From Paracoccus albicereus (GTDB taxonomy: Bacteria; Pseudomonadota; Alphaproteobacteria; Rhodobacterales; Rhodobacteraceae), in NCBI RefSeq assembly GCF_024359525.1, contig NZ_JAKZEU010000001.1:310001-374000 (forward strand): 64,000 nucleotides of DNA, given 5' to 3'. The translations under genes were made by a program, and so were the position numbers. How positions within the stretch are numbered: the stretch's first letter is position 1; each line of letters starts with the position of its first letter. Below are positions 52,239 to 59,173 of this stretch, piece after piece. The notes beneath the pieces are model-generated. The model was not told the DNA's origin, did no database searches, and saw only the letters and a list, made by a program, of their open reading frames with translations.

Positions 52239-52841
52239 TCAATAGACGCGGAACAGGGATTCGGCCATGTCGATGAACCGTGCCAGATAGACCGAACGGG
52301 CGCGCAGATCGGACCGGGCGAGACAGGACAGCACGGCGCTGTTGACCGAGCGCGGCGCGCGGTGCAGCGCCGCAGGCATCGGATCATTCGGCGCCACCGG
52401 CCCGCCCGACCAGGCGACGGCCAGCCCCAGCAGGACCGAGGGTGACCGCGACGGCGCCCACAATGCCTCTAGCGCGATCCGCTGGCGCATCGCGGTCGAT
52501 GGATGGTCCAGCCAGGCCGCGATCAATTCCATCATCGGCCGCTCCATCGGGTCGAGATGCTCGGCCATCAGGCGTAGACACTCGTATCCCCAGCGAACAG
52601 CCATCTGCGGCAAGGCGGCGAAAGCGGTATAGGTCACGGCCTCTTCCGGCGTGGTCGAGGATCGGAGGCGACCCAGAAACGCCAGCGCATCTTCGCCCGG
52701 ACGCGGGCGTTGCTGGGTCAGTTCGGCGATCTGCGGAAGATTGAGAAACAGTTCCTGCGGCGCGTCGTAGCGCAGCGACCCCATCGGCGGCCGGGTCTTT
52801 TCGGCATCGGACCGCGCGGGCGGCAGGCTGTTGTCGTTCAT
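52239..52841 (-). CDS. DUF6931-like protein, first gene of the T6SS operon
   Basis: 200 aa, soluble, mainly helical. RPRPGEDALAFLGRLRSSTTPEEAVTYTAFAALPQMAVRWGYECLR and the C-terminal helices match, as far as I recall, the T6SS-associated DUF6931 group. No catalytic motif is visible. Its stop lies just before the tagH start (and overlaps a possible TTG), so it is co-expressed with tagH. It is divergent from the lipid kinase across 164 bp. The role is unknown; gene position suggests regulation or assembly. Confidence 0.65.
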   Translation of the reverse strand: MNDNSLPPARSDAEKTRPPMGSLRYDAPQELFLNLPQIAELTQQRPRPGEDALAFLGRLRSSTTPEEAVTYTAFAALPQMAVRWGYECLRLMAEHLDPMERPMMELIAAWLDHPSTAMRQRIALEALWAPSRSPSVLLGLAVAWSGGPVAPNDPMPAALHRAPRSVNSAVLSCLARSDLRARSVYLARFIDMAESLFRVY

Positions 52842-53005
52842 GGCGTCATGAAAACCGAAGGCTGCGATCCGCCGCAGGATGGCGGGAAGCCAGCGTCAAG
52901 GTCAAGGCATCGTCGCCCACGGTCCCTTCGGAGGTTGCCGAGAAACCCGATTACGCCCGACCGCGTTGGTGCGGCGTTGTCCCATCAGCCTCAGGATCGC
53001 ATGCC

Positions 53006-53965
53006 ATGCCCCAGAACGACCAAAGTTTCGATCTGTCAGCGGCACGTGTCTGCGCGGTTCTCAACAAGGGTTCCGGACGCAAGAACGGCGACCAGAACGA
53101 GCGCATGCTGCGCGAACGGCTCGAGGGTCGCTCAGCCGCATTCGAGATCCGGAAACCTGCCCACGGCTCGCAGATCGGCAAGGTCGCCAAGCAGGCGATC
53201 GCGGACGGATTCGACGTGATCCTGGCCGTCGGCGGGGATGGAACGCAGGCGGCGGTCGCACAGGCACTGGCCAGAACCGATGCGGTGATGGGTGTGATCC
53301 CCACCGGGACCTTCAACTATTTTGCCCGTGAGTTGCGATGCGGCGAGGATGTCGAAGGCGGGATCGACACCATCCTTGATGCCCGCTTGTCGACAATCAG
53401 CGTCGGCGAGGTGAATGGGCGCATCTTTCTCAACAATGTCAGTTTCGGCGCCTATCCCGAAATCCTGCAGCGTCGTGAGGCGATCTACCGTCGCTGGGGT
53501 CGTTCCCGCGTGGCGGCCTATTGGTCCGTCCTTGCCGCGCTGAAGGACATGCGCCACCCCATGTCGTTGACGGCAAGCGTCGACGGCGTCGAGCGGCATT
53601 ACGAGACGGCGCTGGCCTTCATCGGCAAAAGCGCATTCCAGCTGGAAACCTTCGGTCTCGACGAAGGTGCCCAGGCGGTTCGGGACGGTCACCTCGCGCT
53701 GTTCGTCGCAAAGGCCAACGGTCCCATGGCCCTGATCCGCGCCGCGCTGAGGCTCGCCTTCGGAAAAACCGCACGCGACGACGATTTCGATCTGATCACG
53801 TCTGACGAGATCGAGATCGACACGGGTCGTGGCAAGCGGCTGATCGCGCATGACGGCGAGAAGTCCCGCGTCCGCGGTCCGTTCAAGCTGCGCGCGCTGC
53901 CCGAAGCCTTGAACGTGCTGGTTCCCGCCCAGATCCGCGATACGGGACGGGCGGCGCCTTCGTGA
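53006..53965 (+). CDS. Diacylglycerol/lipid kinase-family protein
   Basis: 319 aa. ILAVGGDGTQAAVAQAL is the ATP-binding GGDGT motif of the DAGK catalytic domain, and GVIPTGTFNYFAREL is the accompanying P-x-G-T-x-N motif. The C-terminal beta-sandwich domain contains HDGEKSRVRGPFKLRALPEALNVL. Such enzymes phosphorylate diacylglycerol or related lipids at the membrane. It overlaps the metallophosphoesterase gene by 4 bp (GTGA). This pair is common in alphaproteobacteria. Confidence 0.88.
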   Translation: MPQNDQSFDLSAARVCAVLNKGSGRKNGDQNERMLRERLEGRSAAFEIRKPAHGSQIGKVAKQAIADGFDVILAVGGDGTQAAVAQALARTDAVMGVIPTGTFNYFARELRCGEDVEGGIDTILDARLSTISVGEVNGRIFLNNVSFGAYPEILQRREAIYRRWGRSRVAAYWSVLAALKDMRHPMSLTASVDGVERHYETALAFIGKSAFQLETFGLDEGAQAVRDGHLALFVAKANGPMALIRAALRLAFGKTARDDDFDLITSDEIEIDTGRGKRLIAHDGEKSRVRGPFKLRALPEALNVLVPAQIRDTGRAAPS

Positions 53966-54774
53966 GCCGCCCCGTGACCCGGATCGCCTTCCTCACCGAC
54001 CTTCACTTCGGCCTGGAGCGTCACGAACTGCGCGACGCTTTGGTCCGCGCGGTCAACGAAGCGCGCCCTGCACTGGTCGTGTGTGGCGGCGATATCGCGC
54101 ACCGTGCGCGCCCGGGCCTTCTGGCTGCCGGTCGGCGCTTTCTTGATTCGCTGACCGCGCCCTGGACAGTCGTGCCGGGCAATCACGACGTTCCCCTGTA
54201 CAACGTGCTGGGACGGTTCGCCCATCCGTTCCGTGACTTCCGAAACAAGCTGTCACGCGAGGCCGAGTTTGTCCGCAGGCTGGATGATGTCTGTGTGATC
54301 GGTGCCAACACCACCGATCCCCATCGCTGGCAGCGAGGCGGCTTGGGCCCCGCACAAATCGAGAGGGTTTGCCGACTCGCCGCGCCCGAAGCGGCGAAGG
54401 GCCGCAGTGTCGTCGTTGCCGTGCACCATCCGCTGGAACAGCATCCCGACGTGGACAAGGTCCTGACAGTCAACGCGGCCGAGGCGATGGAGCGGTTCGC
54501 GCAAAGCGGCGTGAATGTGCTTCTGTCAGGCCATCTGCATCGCTGGTTCGCGGAATATTTCATCGAAGGGCAGGATCGGAAGATCCTGCAGATCCAGGGG
54601 GGCACCGCCCTTTGCGACCGCACGACCGACCTTCAGAACGAGTTCGTCACCCTGGATTTCGATGGTCTCGACCTGAGCTTGCGTCGCTACGTCGCACGCG
54701 GCGAAAGCCTTGCCTTCATCGGACGTGATCCACAGCATCTGTCGCGGGCGAGTGGCTTCTGGCGGCTGCTCTAG
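53962..54774 (+). CDS. Metallophosphoesterase
   Basis: 270 aa from GTG 53962 overlapping the previous stop. The five calcineurin-type motifs are present: FLTDLHFG, VVCGGDIAH, VVPGNHDVP, VVAVHHPLEQ and LLSGHLHRWF, giving a di-metal centre. Likely a phosphodiesterase of the class III cyclic nucleotide/YfcE-like group, substrate unknown. It converges with smr, their stops overlapping by 4 bp. Confidence 0.9.
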   Translation: MSRPVTRIAFLTDLHFGLERHELRDALVRAVNEARPALVVCGGDIAHRARPGLLAAGRRFLDSLTAPWTVVPGNHDVPLYNVLGRFAHPFRDFRNKLSREAEFVRRLDDVCVIGANTTDPHRWQRGGLGPAQIERVCRLAAPEAAKGRSVVVAVHHPLEQHPDVDKVLTVNAAEAMERFAQSGVNVLLSGHLHRWFAEYFIEGQDRKILQIQGGTALCDRTTDLQNEFVTLDFDGLDLSLRRYVARGESLAFIGRDPQHLSRASGFWRLL

Positions 54775-55364
54775 CGACGCAAATAGACGTAATAGGCGCC
54801 TTCTCCGCCGTGGCGGAGATGGGCGGCACTGACCTGTTGCACCAGCGGCGCGAGCGGCGCGCTTCCCAGCCAATGCGGCACCTGATGGCGCAGCGCGCCG
54901 GGACGTGTCGGCAACGGACCGTGATCGCCGCGTCCCTTGCCCGTAATCACCAGGACAAGGCGCAGACCCCGCGCGCGGGCAGCATGGATGAAGTGGATCA
55001 GTTCCGGTTGTGCCTCGGCCAGCGTCATCCCGTGCAGGTCCAGGCGCGCCTCGGGGCGCAGCTTGCCCTGCGCCATGCGGCGGTAGGTCTTGGCGTCCAT
55101 GCGGACCGGGTTGCTGGCAAGCCTTTCTGCAGGCGACGGAGCCACAGTGGCGCGCGACGAAGGCTTGGGCAGAGCACTGCTGCCGCCAACACGAAACGGC
55201 GGTGGCTGGTAGGGGGCCGGTGTGACCTTTTTGGCGACGAAGCTTGAAATATCTGGCGCTTCGTCGTCAGCGGACGGGGACGAAGGTCGAAGCGGCGAAG
55301 CCGTTCGCGCAACGCGAGACCACAAGACGCGGTCCTCGCGCGAAAGACCCCGTCTGCGCGACAT
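54771..55364 (-). CDS. Smr-domain protein
   Basis: 197 aa from ATG 55364, overlapping the preceding stop (ATGA). The C-terminal Smr domain starts at LDLHGMTLAEAQPELIHFIHAARARGLRLVLVITGKGRGDHGPLP, with the LDLHG and TGKG motifs, and ends GGEGAYYVYLRR. The N-terminal 100 residues are disordered and Ser/Pro rich. Smr domains are nucleases or RNA/DNA-binding units in MutS2 and ribosome-rescue proteins. Stand-alone alphaproteobacterial forms are not well characterised. Confidence 0.88.
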   Translation of the reverse strand: MSRRRGLSREDRVLWSRVARTASPLRPSSPSADDEAPDISSFVAKKVTPAPYQPPPFRVGGSSALPKPSSRATVAPSPAERLASNPVRMDAKTYRRMAQGKLRPEARLDLHGMTLAEAQPELIHFIHAARARGLRLVLVITGKGRGDHGPLPTRPGALRHQVPHWLGSAPLAPLVQQVSAAHLRHGGEGAYYVYLRR

Positions 55365-56026
55365 CAGCCGGTCGCGACCAGCCGCCAATTCGGGTCGTCC
55401 TGACCCATCTCGCGCCCGAAGGTCCAGATGTCACGCTGCTTGCGAGGCGCCTTTGGATCACCTTCGACCACGTTGCCGTCCGCATCCTTCGTGGCAGCGA
55501 TCATCTCGCCCACAAAACGCACGGTCAGCTCGCCTTCCGAACTTGCATCGTCAAACTCGGCGCTGGAGAGCGCCGTTTCGCGGACACCGAGGAACTGCGC
55601 CTCGACGGTGTGACCGCGAGCCTTGCGATCATCGATCACCGACTGGAATGCCGCCGCCACTTCATCGGTCAGGAACGGTCGAACCTCGCTCAGATCGCCG
55701 CGTTCGAAGGCCATCAGGATCATCTCGTAGGCCGACTTGGCCCCACCAAGGAAACTGCCGACGTTGAACGAAGGCTCGATCGACTTCATCTTTTCAAGCG
55801 CCAGTGCAGTGGGGCTGCCAGCTTCGGCATGATCCGCAATATCCGCATCGGGGCCGTCCTGACGACCTTCGATCACCTCGAAACGCTGACGATTGGCGCT
55901 CTGCTGGGCCTCGGGCTGCTGGGGCTGTTCGAACCCGTCGCGTGTCCCCAGCACGTTGCGCAGCCGCAGGATCAGAAAGATCGCGATCGCTGCCAGCACC
56001 AGAAGCTGGATGGTGGGGTTCGACAT
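55364..56026 (-). CDS. Tim44-like/TimA family membrane-anchored protein
   Basis: 220 aa from ATG 56026 (a TTG lies one codon upstream). An N-terminal helix, IQLLVLAAIAIFLILRLRNVLGTR, anchors it in the inner membrane. The Tim44-like domain starts at about 85: FNVGSFLGGAKSAYEMILMAFERGDLSEVRPFLTDEVAAAFQSVIDDRKARGHTVEAQFLG and ends RDIWTFGREMGQDDPNWRLVATG. Bacterial Tim44-like proteins have been linked to membrane protein biogenesis. It is divergent from fxsA, as is usual in Rhodobacterales, close to secB. Confidence 0.9.
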   Translation of the reverse strand: MSNPTIQLLVLAAIAIFLILRLRNVLGTRDGFEQPQQPEAQQSANRQRFEVIEGRQDGPDADIADHAEAGSPTALALEKMKSIEPSFNVGSFLGGAKSAYEMILMAFERGDLSEVRPFLTDEVAAAFQSVIDDRKARGHTVEAQFLGVRETALSSAEFDDASSEGELTVRFVGEMIAATKDADGNVVEGDPKAPRKQRDIWTFGREMGQDDPNWRLVATG

Positions 56027-56138
56027 CAACGGACACCTCGTCTGCTGGGCGCCGGTTGGTATCGGCGCGATTGGACATTATGTAGGGTCTCGACCGGGCC
56101 AAGTCCAGTTTGCGCTCGGCCGGGATGGGGAGGGTTCC

Positions 56139-56675
56139 ATGCGTCTGGTCGCGCTGTTTCTGATCGTGCCGCTGATCGAGATCTGGCTGTTCATTACCAT
56201 CGGCGGGCAGATCGGTGTCTGGCCCACGATCGGTCTCGTCGTCCTCAGCGCGGTTGTCGGCGCGACGCTGGTGCGCGCGCAGGGCGCACGCGCCTGGACA
56301 GAGCTTCAGGGTTCGATCACCGAATTCCGCGATCCCGGTCGGCCGCTGGCACATGGGGCGATGATCCTGCTGGCCGGTGCGATGCTGATGACACCGGGAT
56401 TCTTTACCGACACGCTGGGCCTTCTGCTGCTGGTGCCGCCGGTGCGGGACTGGGTGATCGCCCGTGCAGGGCGGCGCGTCCAGATGTCGCGCACGCCGCG
56501 TGATCCGCACCGCCCGCCATTCGGCGACGGCGTGATTGATGCCGATTTCGTCGAGCTCGACCCTGACGAAACGCACGACCGATACCGCCACGACGCGCCC
56601 CGACCCGATATGCTGTCCGACGACGAGGTGGTGCGCCGCCCCACCCAGGGGCAGTCCGGCTGGACGCGGCATTGA
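56139..56675 (+). CDS. fxsA: FxsA family membrane protein
   Basis: 178 aa from ATG 56139 with GGGGAGGG upstream; an open frame extends further upstream but overlaps the divergent gene. LFLIVPLIEIWLFITIGGQIGVWPTIGLVVLSAVVGATLVRAQG and HGAMILLAGAMLMTPGFFTDTLGLLLLVPPVRDWV are the FxsA membrane segments. The polar C-terminus is variable. In E. coli FxsA counters exclusion of phage T7 by F; its cellular role is otherwise unclear. Confidence 0.92.
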   Translation: MRLVALFLIVPLIEIWLFITIGGQIGVWPTIGLVVLSAVVGATLVRAQGARAWTELQGSITEFRDPGRPLAHGAMILLAGAMLMTPGFFTDTLGLLLLVPPVRDWVIARAGRRVQMSRTPRDPHRPPFGDGVIDADFVELDPDETHDRYRHDAPRPDMLSDDEVVRRPTQGQSGWTRH

Positions 56676-56729
56676 GGCTGCACGTCGCGGCTGATAGAAG
56701 CATCGCGAACCCGAGGCAAAGAGGCTATC

Positions 56730-57269
56730 ATGGCTGACGAAGACACCAACGCCGCGAATGGCGAAGCGGCCGGAGCCGCGAACCCGGCGCTCCGCATGCA
56801 GATCCTCGCGCAATACATCCGCGATCTGTCTTTCGAAAACATCGTCGTCCAGAAGGGCGTGCCCGGCGGCGAGGTGAAGCCCGAGATCGGGGTACAGGTC
56901 AGTCTCGACGCGCGCAAACGCCCGACCGAGAACCAGTATGAGGTGATCTGCAAGTTCAAGGTCACGTCCACCAATTCCACTGGCGAGAAGCAGCCTCTGT
57001 TCCTGTGCGAGCTGGATTACGGCGGGGTGTTCCAGATCGAGGGCGTGCCCGAGGAGCAGTTGCATCCTTTCCTGATGATCGAGTGCCCGCGGATGCTGTT
57101 CCCCTTCGTGCGCCGCATCATTGCCGATGCGACACGCGATGGCGGCTTCCCGCCCTTCCTGATGGACCCGGTCGATTTCGTCGCTCTTTACCGGCAGGAA
57201 TTGCAGCGCCGGGCGCAAAGCCAGGCTGGCCAAGCCGAGTCGGCACCGGACGGCCAGCGCCTGTCCTGA
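56730..57269 (+). CDS. secB: Protein-export chaperone SecB
   Basis: 179 aa. MQILAQYIRDLSFENI, VQVSLDARKRP, QYEVICKFKVTSTN, PLFLCELDYGGVFQIEG and CPRMLFPFVRRIIADATRDGGFPPFLMDPVDFVALY are strongly conserved SecB motifs. SecB tetramers hold preproteins unfolded and pass them to SecA. It lies 54 bp after fxsA and 7 bp before the HD hydrolase gene. Confidence 0.97.
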   Translation: MADEDTNAANGEAAGAANPALRMQILAQYIRDLSFENIVVQKGVPGGEVKPEIGVQVSLDARKRPTENQYEVICKFKVTSTNSTGEKQPLFLCELDYGGVFQIEGVPEEQLHPFLMIECPRMLFPFVRRIIADATRDGGFPPFLMDPVDFVALYRQELQRRAQSQAGQAESAPDGQRLS

Positions 57270-57276
57270 TCGCGCC

Positions 57277-57894
57277 ATGACGCCCAAGAAAGGCTCGCGT
57301 GCCTGGCAGCGGATGCTGTCGGGCCGTCGGCTGGACCTGCTGGACCCGACGCCGGTCGATATCGAGATCGCCGACATCGCCCATGGTCTGGCCTTCGTTG
57401 CACGCTGGAACGGCCAGACATCCGGCGATTGGCCCTATTCCGTGGCCGAACATTCGCTGCTGGTCGAGACGATCTTCACAGCGATGAATCCCGGCACCCA
57501 GACTTGCTGGCGGCTGGCCGCGCTTCTTCATGACGCACCGGAATATGTGATCGGCGACATGATCTCGCCCGTGAAGGCTGCGCTAGGTCCTGACTACGCC
57601 GCGATGGATCAGCGCCTGACCGAGGCGATCCACAGGCGCTTCGGCCTGCCGGCGACCCTTCCCGCCGACATCAAGCGTGCCATCAAGGCAGCCGATCGCG
57701 TGTCCGCCCGGCTGGAGGCTGTGAGGATCGCCGGATTTTCCGATACGGAGGCTACGCGCCTCTTTCCGCTGCCGACGGGCGTCAGGCTTGGGGAGCTGAA
57801 AATAAAACTGCGCCCGCCTGCAGAGACGCGCGCAGATTATCTTGCGTGCTTTGATCGACTGATTGCCGAAATCGACCGTCAGGACCTGGTCTAG
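57277..57894 (+). CDS. HD-domain phosphohydrolase (YfbR-like)
   Basis: 205 aa. The metal-binding HD pattern appears as SVAEHSLLVE and AALLHDAPEYVIGDMISPVK (H, HD, D), consistent with a 5'-deoxynucleotidase/YfbR-like enzyme. The DIEIADIAHGLAFVARWNG start is typical of the alphaproteobacterial group. Substrate not confirmed. It ends 4 bp into the convergent H-NS gene. Confidence 0.85.
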   Translation: MTPKKGSRAWQRMLSGRRLDLLDPTPVDIEIADIAHGLAFVARWNGQTSGDWPYSVAEHSLLVETIFTAMNPGTQTCWRLAALLHDAPEYVIGDMISPVKAALGPDYAAMDQRLTEAIHRRFGLPATLPADIKRAIKAADRVSARLEAVRIAGFSDTEATRLFPLPTGVRLGELKIKLRPPAETRADYLACFDRLIAEIDRQDLV

Positions 57895-58202
57895 ATCGCC
57901 AGATCCTCGAGCTGCTTTCCCTTTTCGAGGTTCTCCTGCACCCAGCGAGGTTTCCGCCCACGGCCGGTCCAGGTCATCGTCGGATCGGCAGGATTGGCAT
58001 ACTTCGGCGGGATCGTGCCGGCACGGTTCGGGCGACCACCCGTCAGGTCGGTCAGATTGAAGCCGTGCTCGCGCGCGGCATCTTCAACGGCCTGCAACGC
58101 CTCGCGGCGTTTGCGATCTTCGTAAGAACTGATCGCGCGGTCGAGCTTGGCTCGAAGATCGCGCATTTCCTTGAGGCTGAGCTTTTCAAATTCGATCGTC
58201 AT
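57891..58202 (-). CDS. H-NS family DNA-binding protein (HvrA-like)
   Basis: 103 aa. An N-terminal coiled coil (residues 5-45) for oligomerisation is followed by the H-NS DNA-binding core YANPADPTMTWTGRGRKPRW at 68-87. HvrA-type members silence or modulate AT-rich promoters, including photosynthesis or nitrogen genes in Rhodobacter. It has a long AT-rich upstream region with an exact CtrA-type site 131 bp from its start and a partial inverted repeat at 58293-58316. Confidence 0.95.
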   Translation of the reverse strand: MTIEFEKLSLKEMRDLRAKLDRAISSYEDRKRREALQAVEDAAREHGFNLTDLTGGRPNRAGTIPPKYANPADPTMTWTGRGRKPRWVQENLEKGKQLEDLAI

Positions 58203-58319
58203 TTCCGTGTCCGTTTCGTCAGTAGATGGCTCTCAAGGACCCAACTATTTAACGCTAGCAGAAGTTTCAACGACGCAAAGCAAAAAAATATGATGGTCGG
58301 CATATTTTGACCGATCAAT

Positions 58320-58364
58320 ACACTGGCATTGGTTAACCTTTCATTAAGCTTAATTTGCCAGTGT
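58320..58364 (-). promoter_or_regulatory. AT-rich control region with exact CtrA-type site, upstream of the H-NS gene
   Basis: The sequence TTAACCTTTCATTAA at 58333-58347 is an exact TTAA-N7-TTAA site. It lies within a 9-bp inverted repeat, ACACTGGCA at 58320-58328 and TGCCAGTGT at 58356-58364, whose right arm touches the stop codon of the Sco gene. A 12-bp palindrome ATTAAGCTTAAT (58343-58354) overlaps it. The likely target is the leftward H-NS gene; binding is not shown. Confidence 0.55.
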
Positions 58365-59005
58365 TAAGATGCCGCTGCGTCGATAAAGCAGGCGGATCGT
58401 TCGGCCATTTCGTCTGCGCTGACGTCGCGCGGGAAGAACTCGACCGTGCCCTGTTTCGGAAGGATCAGATAACTATTGGCCAGATGATCAACCAGATAGT
58501 AGTCAGCGTCATCCTCGTTCAGCAATTTGTAGTAGTTGCGCCACCCCTTGGACACCGCGTCGATCTCGGCTTGCGAACCCGTCAGGCCGATCATGTCCGG
58601 CGCGACGGCATCAGCGAACTCACTCAAGGCTTCGGGCGTATCACAGGCAGGGTCTACCGTAACGAATACCGATTGAGCGTTTAATCCACGTTCTTGAAGT
58701 ATATCGACCGCCGCCGCATTTCGCGCCGTGTCCATCGGGCAAACATCGGGACAAAAAGTATAACCGAAATATAACAGGCTCGGCTGCGAGAAAACCTCAG
58801 CGTCCGTCACACGCTCGCCGTCCTGATTGGTCAGCGTGAAAGATGTGCCAAAACTGTCCATTCCACCTTGGACGTTGGACCGCATGCATTGCTGGAAACC
58901 GTCGGTGCCTGATGGGCGAATGACCAGCCAGCCTCCGACCAGAAGCACAGCAGCGGCAAGGGTCGAAGTCAGGATGAGAGTGCGAGTTTGGGCCATGTGC
59001 TTCAT
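58364..59005 (-). CDS. Sco1/SenC-family copper protein
   Basis: 213 aa. An N-terminal membrane anchor (TLILTSTLAAAVLLVGGWLVI) is followed by a thioredoxin-like domain with the copper motif TFCPDVCP (C85, C89) and H174 in LVDHLANSYLI. Sco proteins deliver copper to the CuA centre of cytochrome c oxidase or act as thiol-disulfide partners. An extra Cys pair (C40 and C207) is also present. ATG at 58996 is an alternative start. It is divergent from the PAS protein gene. Confidence 0.92.
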   Translation of the reverse strand: MKHMAQTRTLILTSTLAAAVLLVGGWLVIRPSGTDGFQQCMRSNVQGGMDSFGTSFTLTNQDGERVTDAEVFSQPSLLYFGYTFCPDVCPMDTARNAAAVDILQERGLNAQSVFVTVDPACDTPEALSEFADAVAPDMIGLTGSQAEIDAVSKGWRNYYKLLNEDDADYYLVDHLANSYLILPKQGTVEFFPRDVSADEMAERSACFIDAAAS

Positions 59006-59113
59006 ATCTTCAGGGCACGTTCATTGCGCTATCCAGCGGTGAAGTGCAACCCGATCGGATTGGTTTCTTGATTGTCCCGGGATTCCTGAAATACTCGCGC
59101 CTCAGTTGCGTCG

Positions 59114-59128
59114 TTAACCCATTTTTAA
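59114..59128 (+). promoter_or_regulatory. Exact CtrA-type site upstream of the PAS protein gene
   Basis: TTAACCCATTTTTAA is an exact TTAA-N7-TTAA site, followed by AC as in the extended consensus. It ends 46 bp before ATG 59174, a spacing similar to that of the flgE site. It lies in the gap shared with the divergent Sco gene. Binding by CtrA is inferred. Confidence 0.6.
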
Positions 59129-59173
59129 ACCTGTGGCCATAGCGTGCCGTCAGCGTTACGGGGGTTGTTTGTT

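Noticed and set aside
40812-52841. Prophage or R-type pyocin reading of the tube, sheath and gp25-like genes
   Set aside because: ClpV, TssF/TssG, TagH and TssA define a T6SS, and there are no capsid, lysis or integrase genes.
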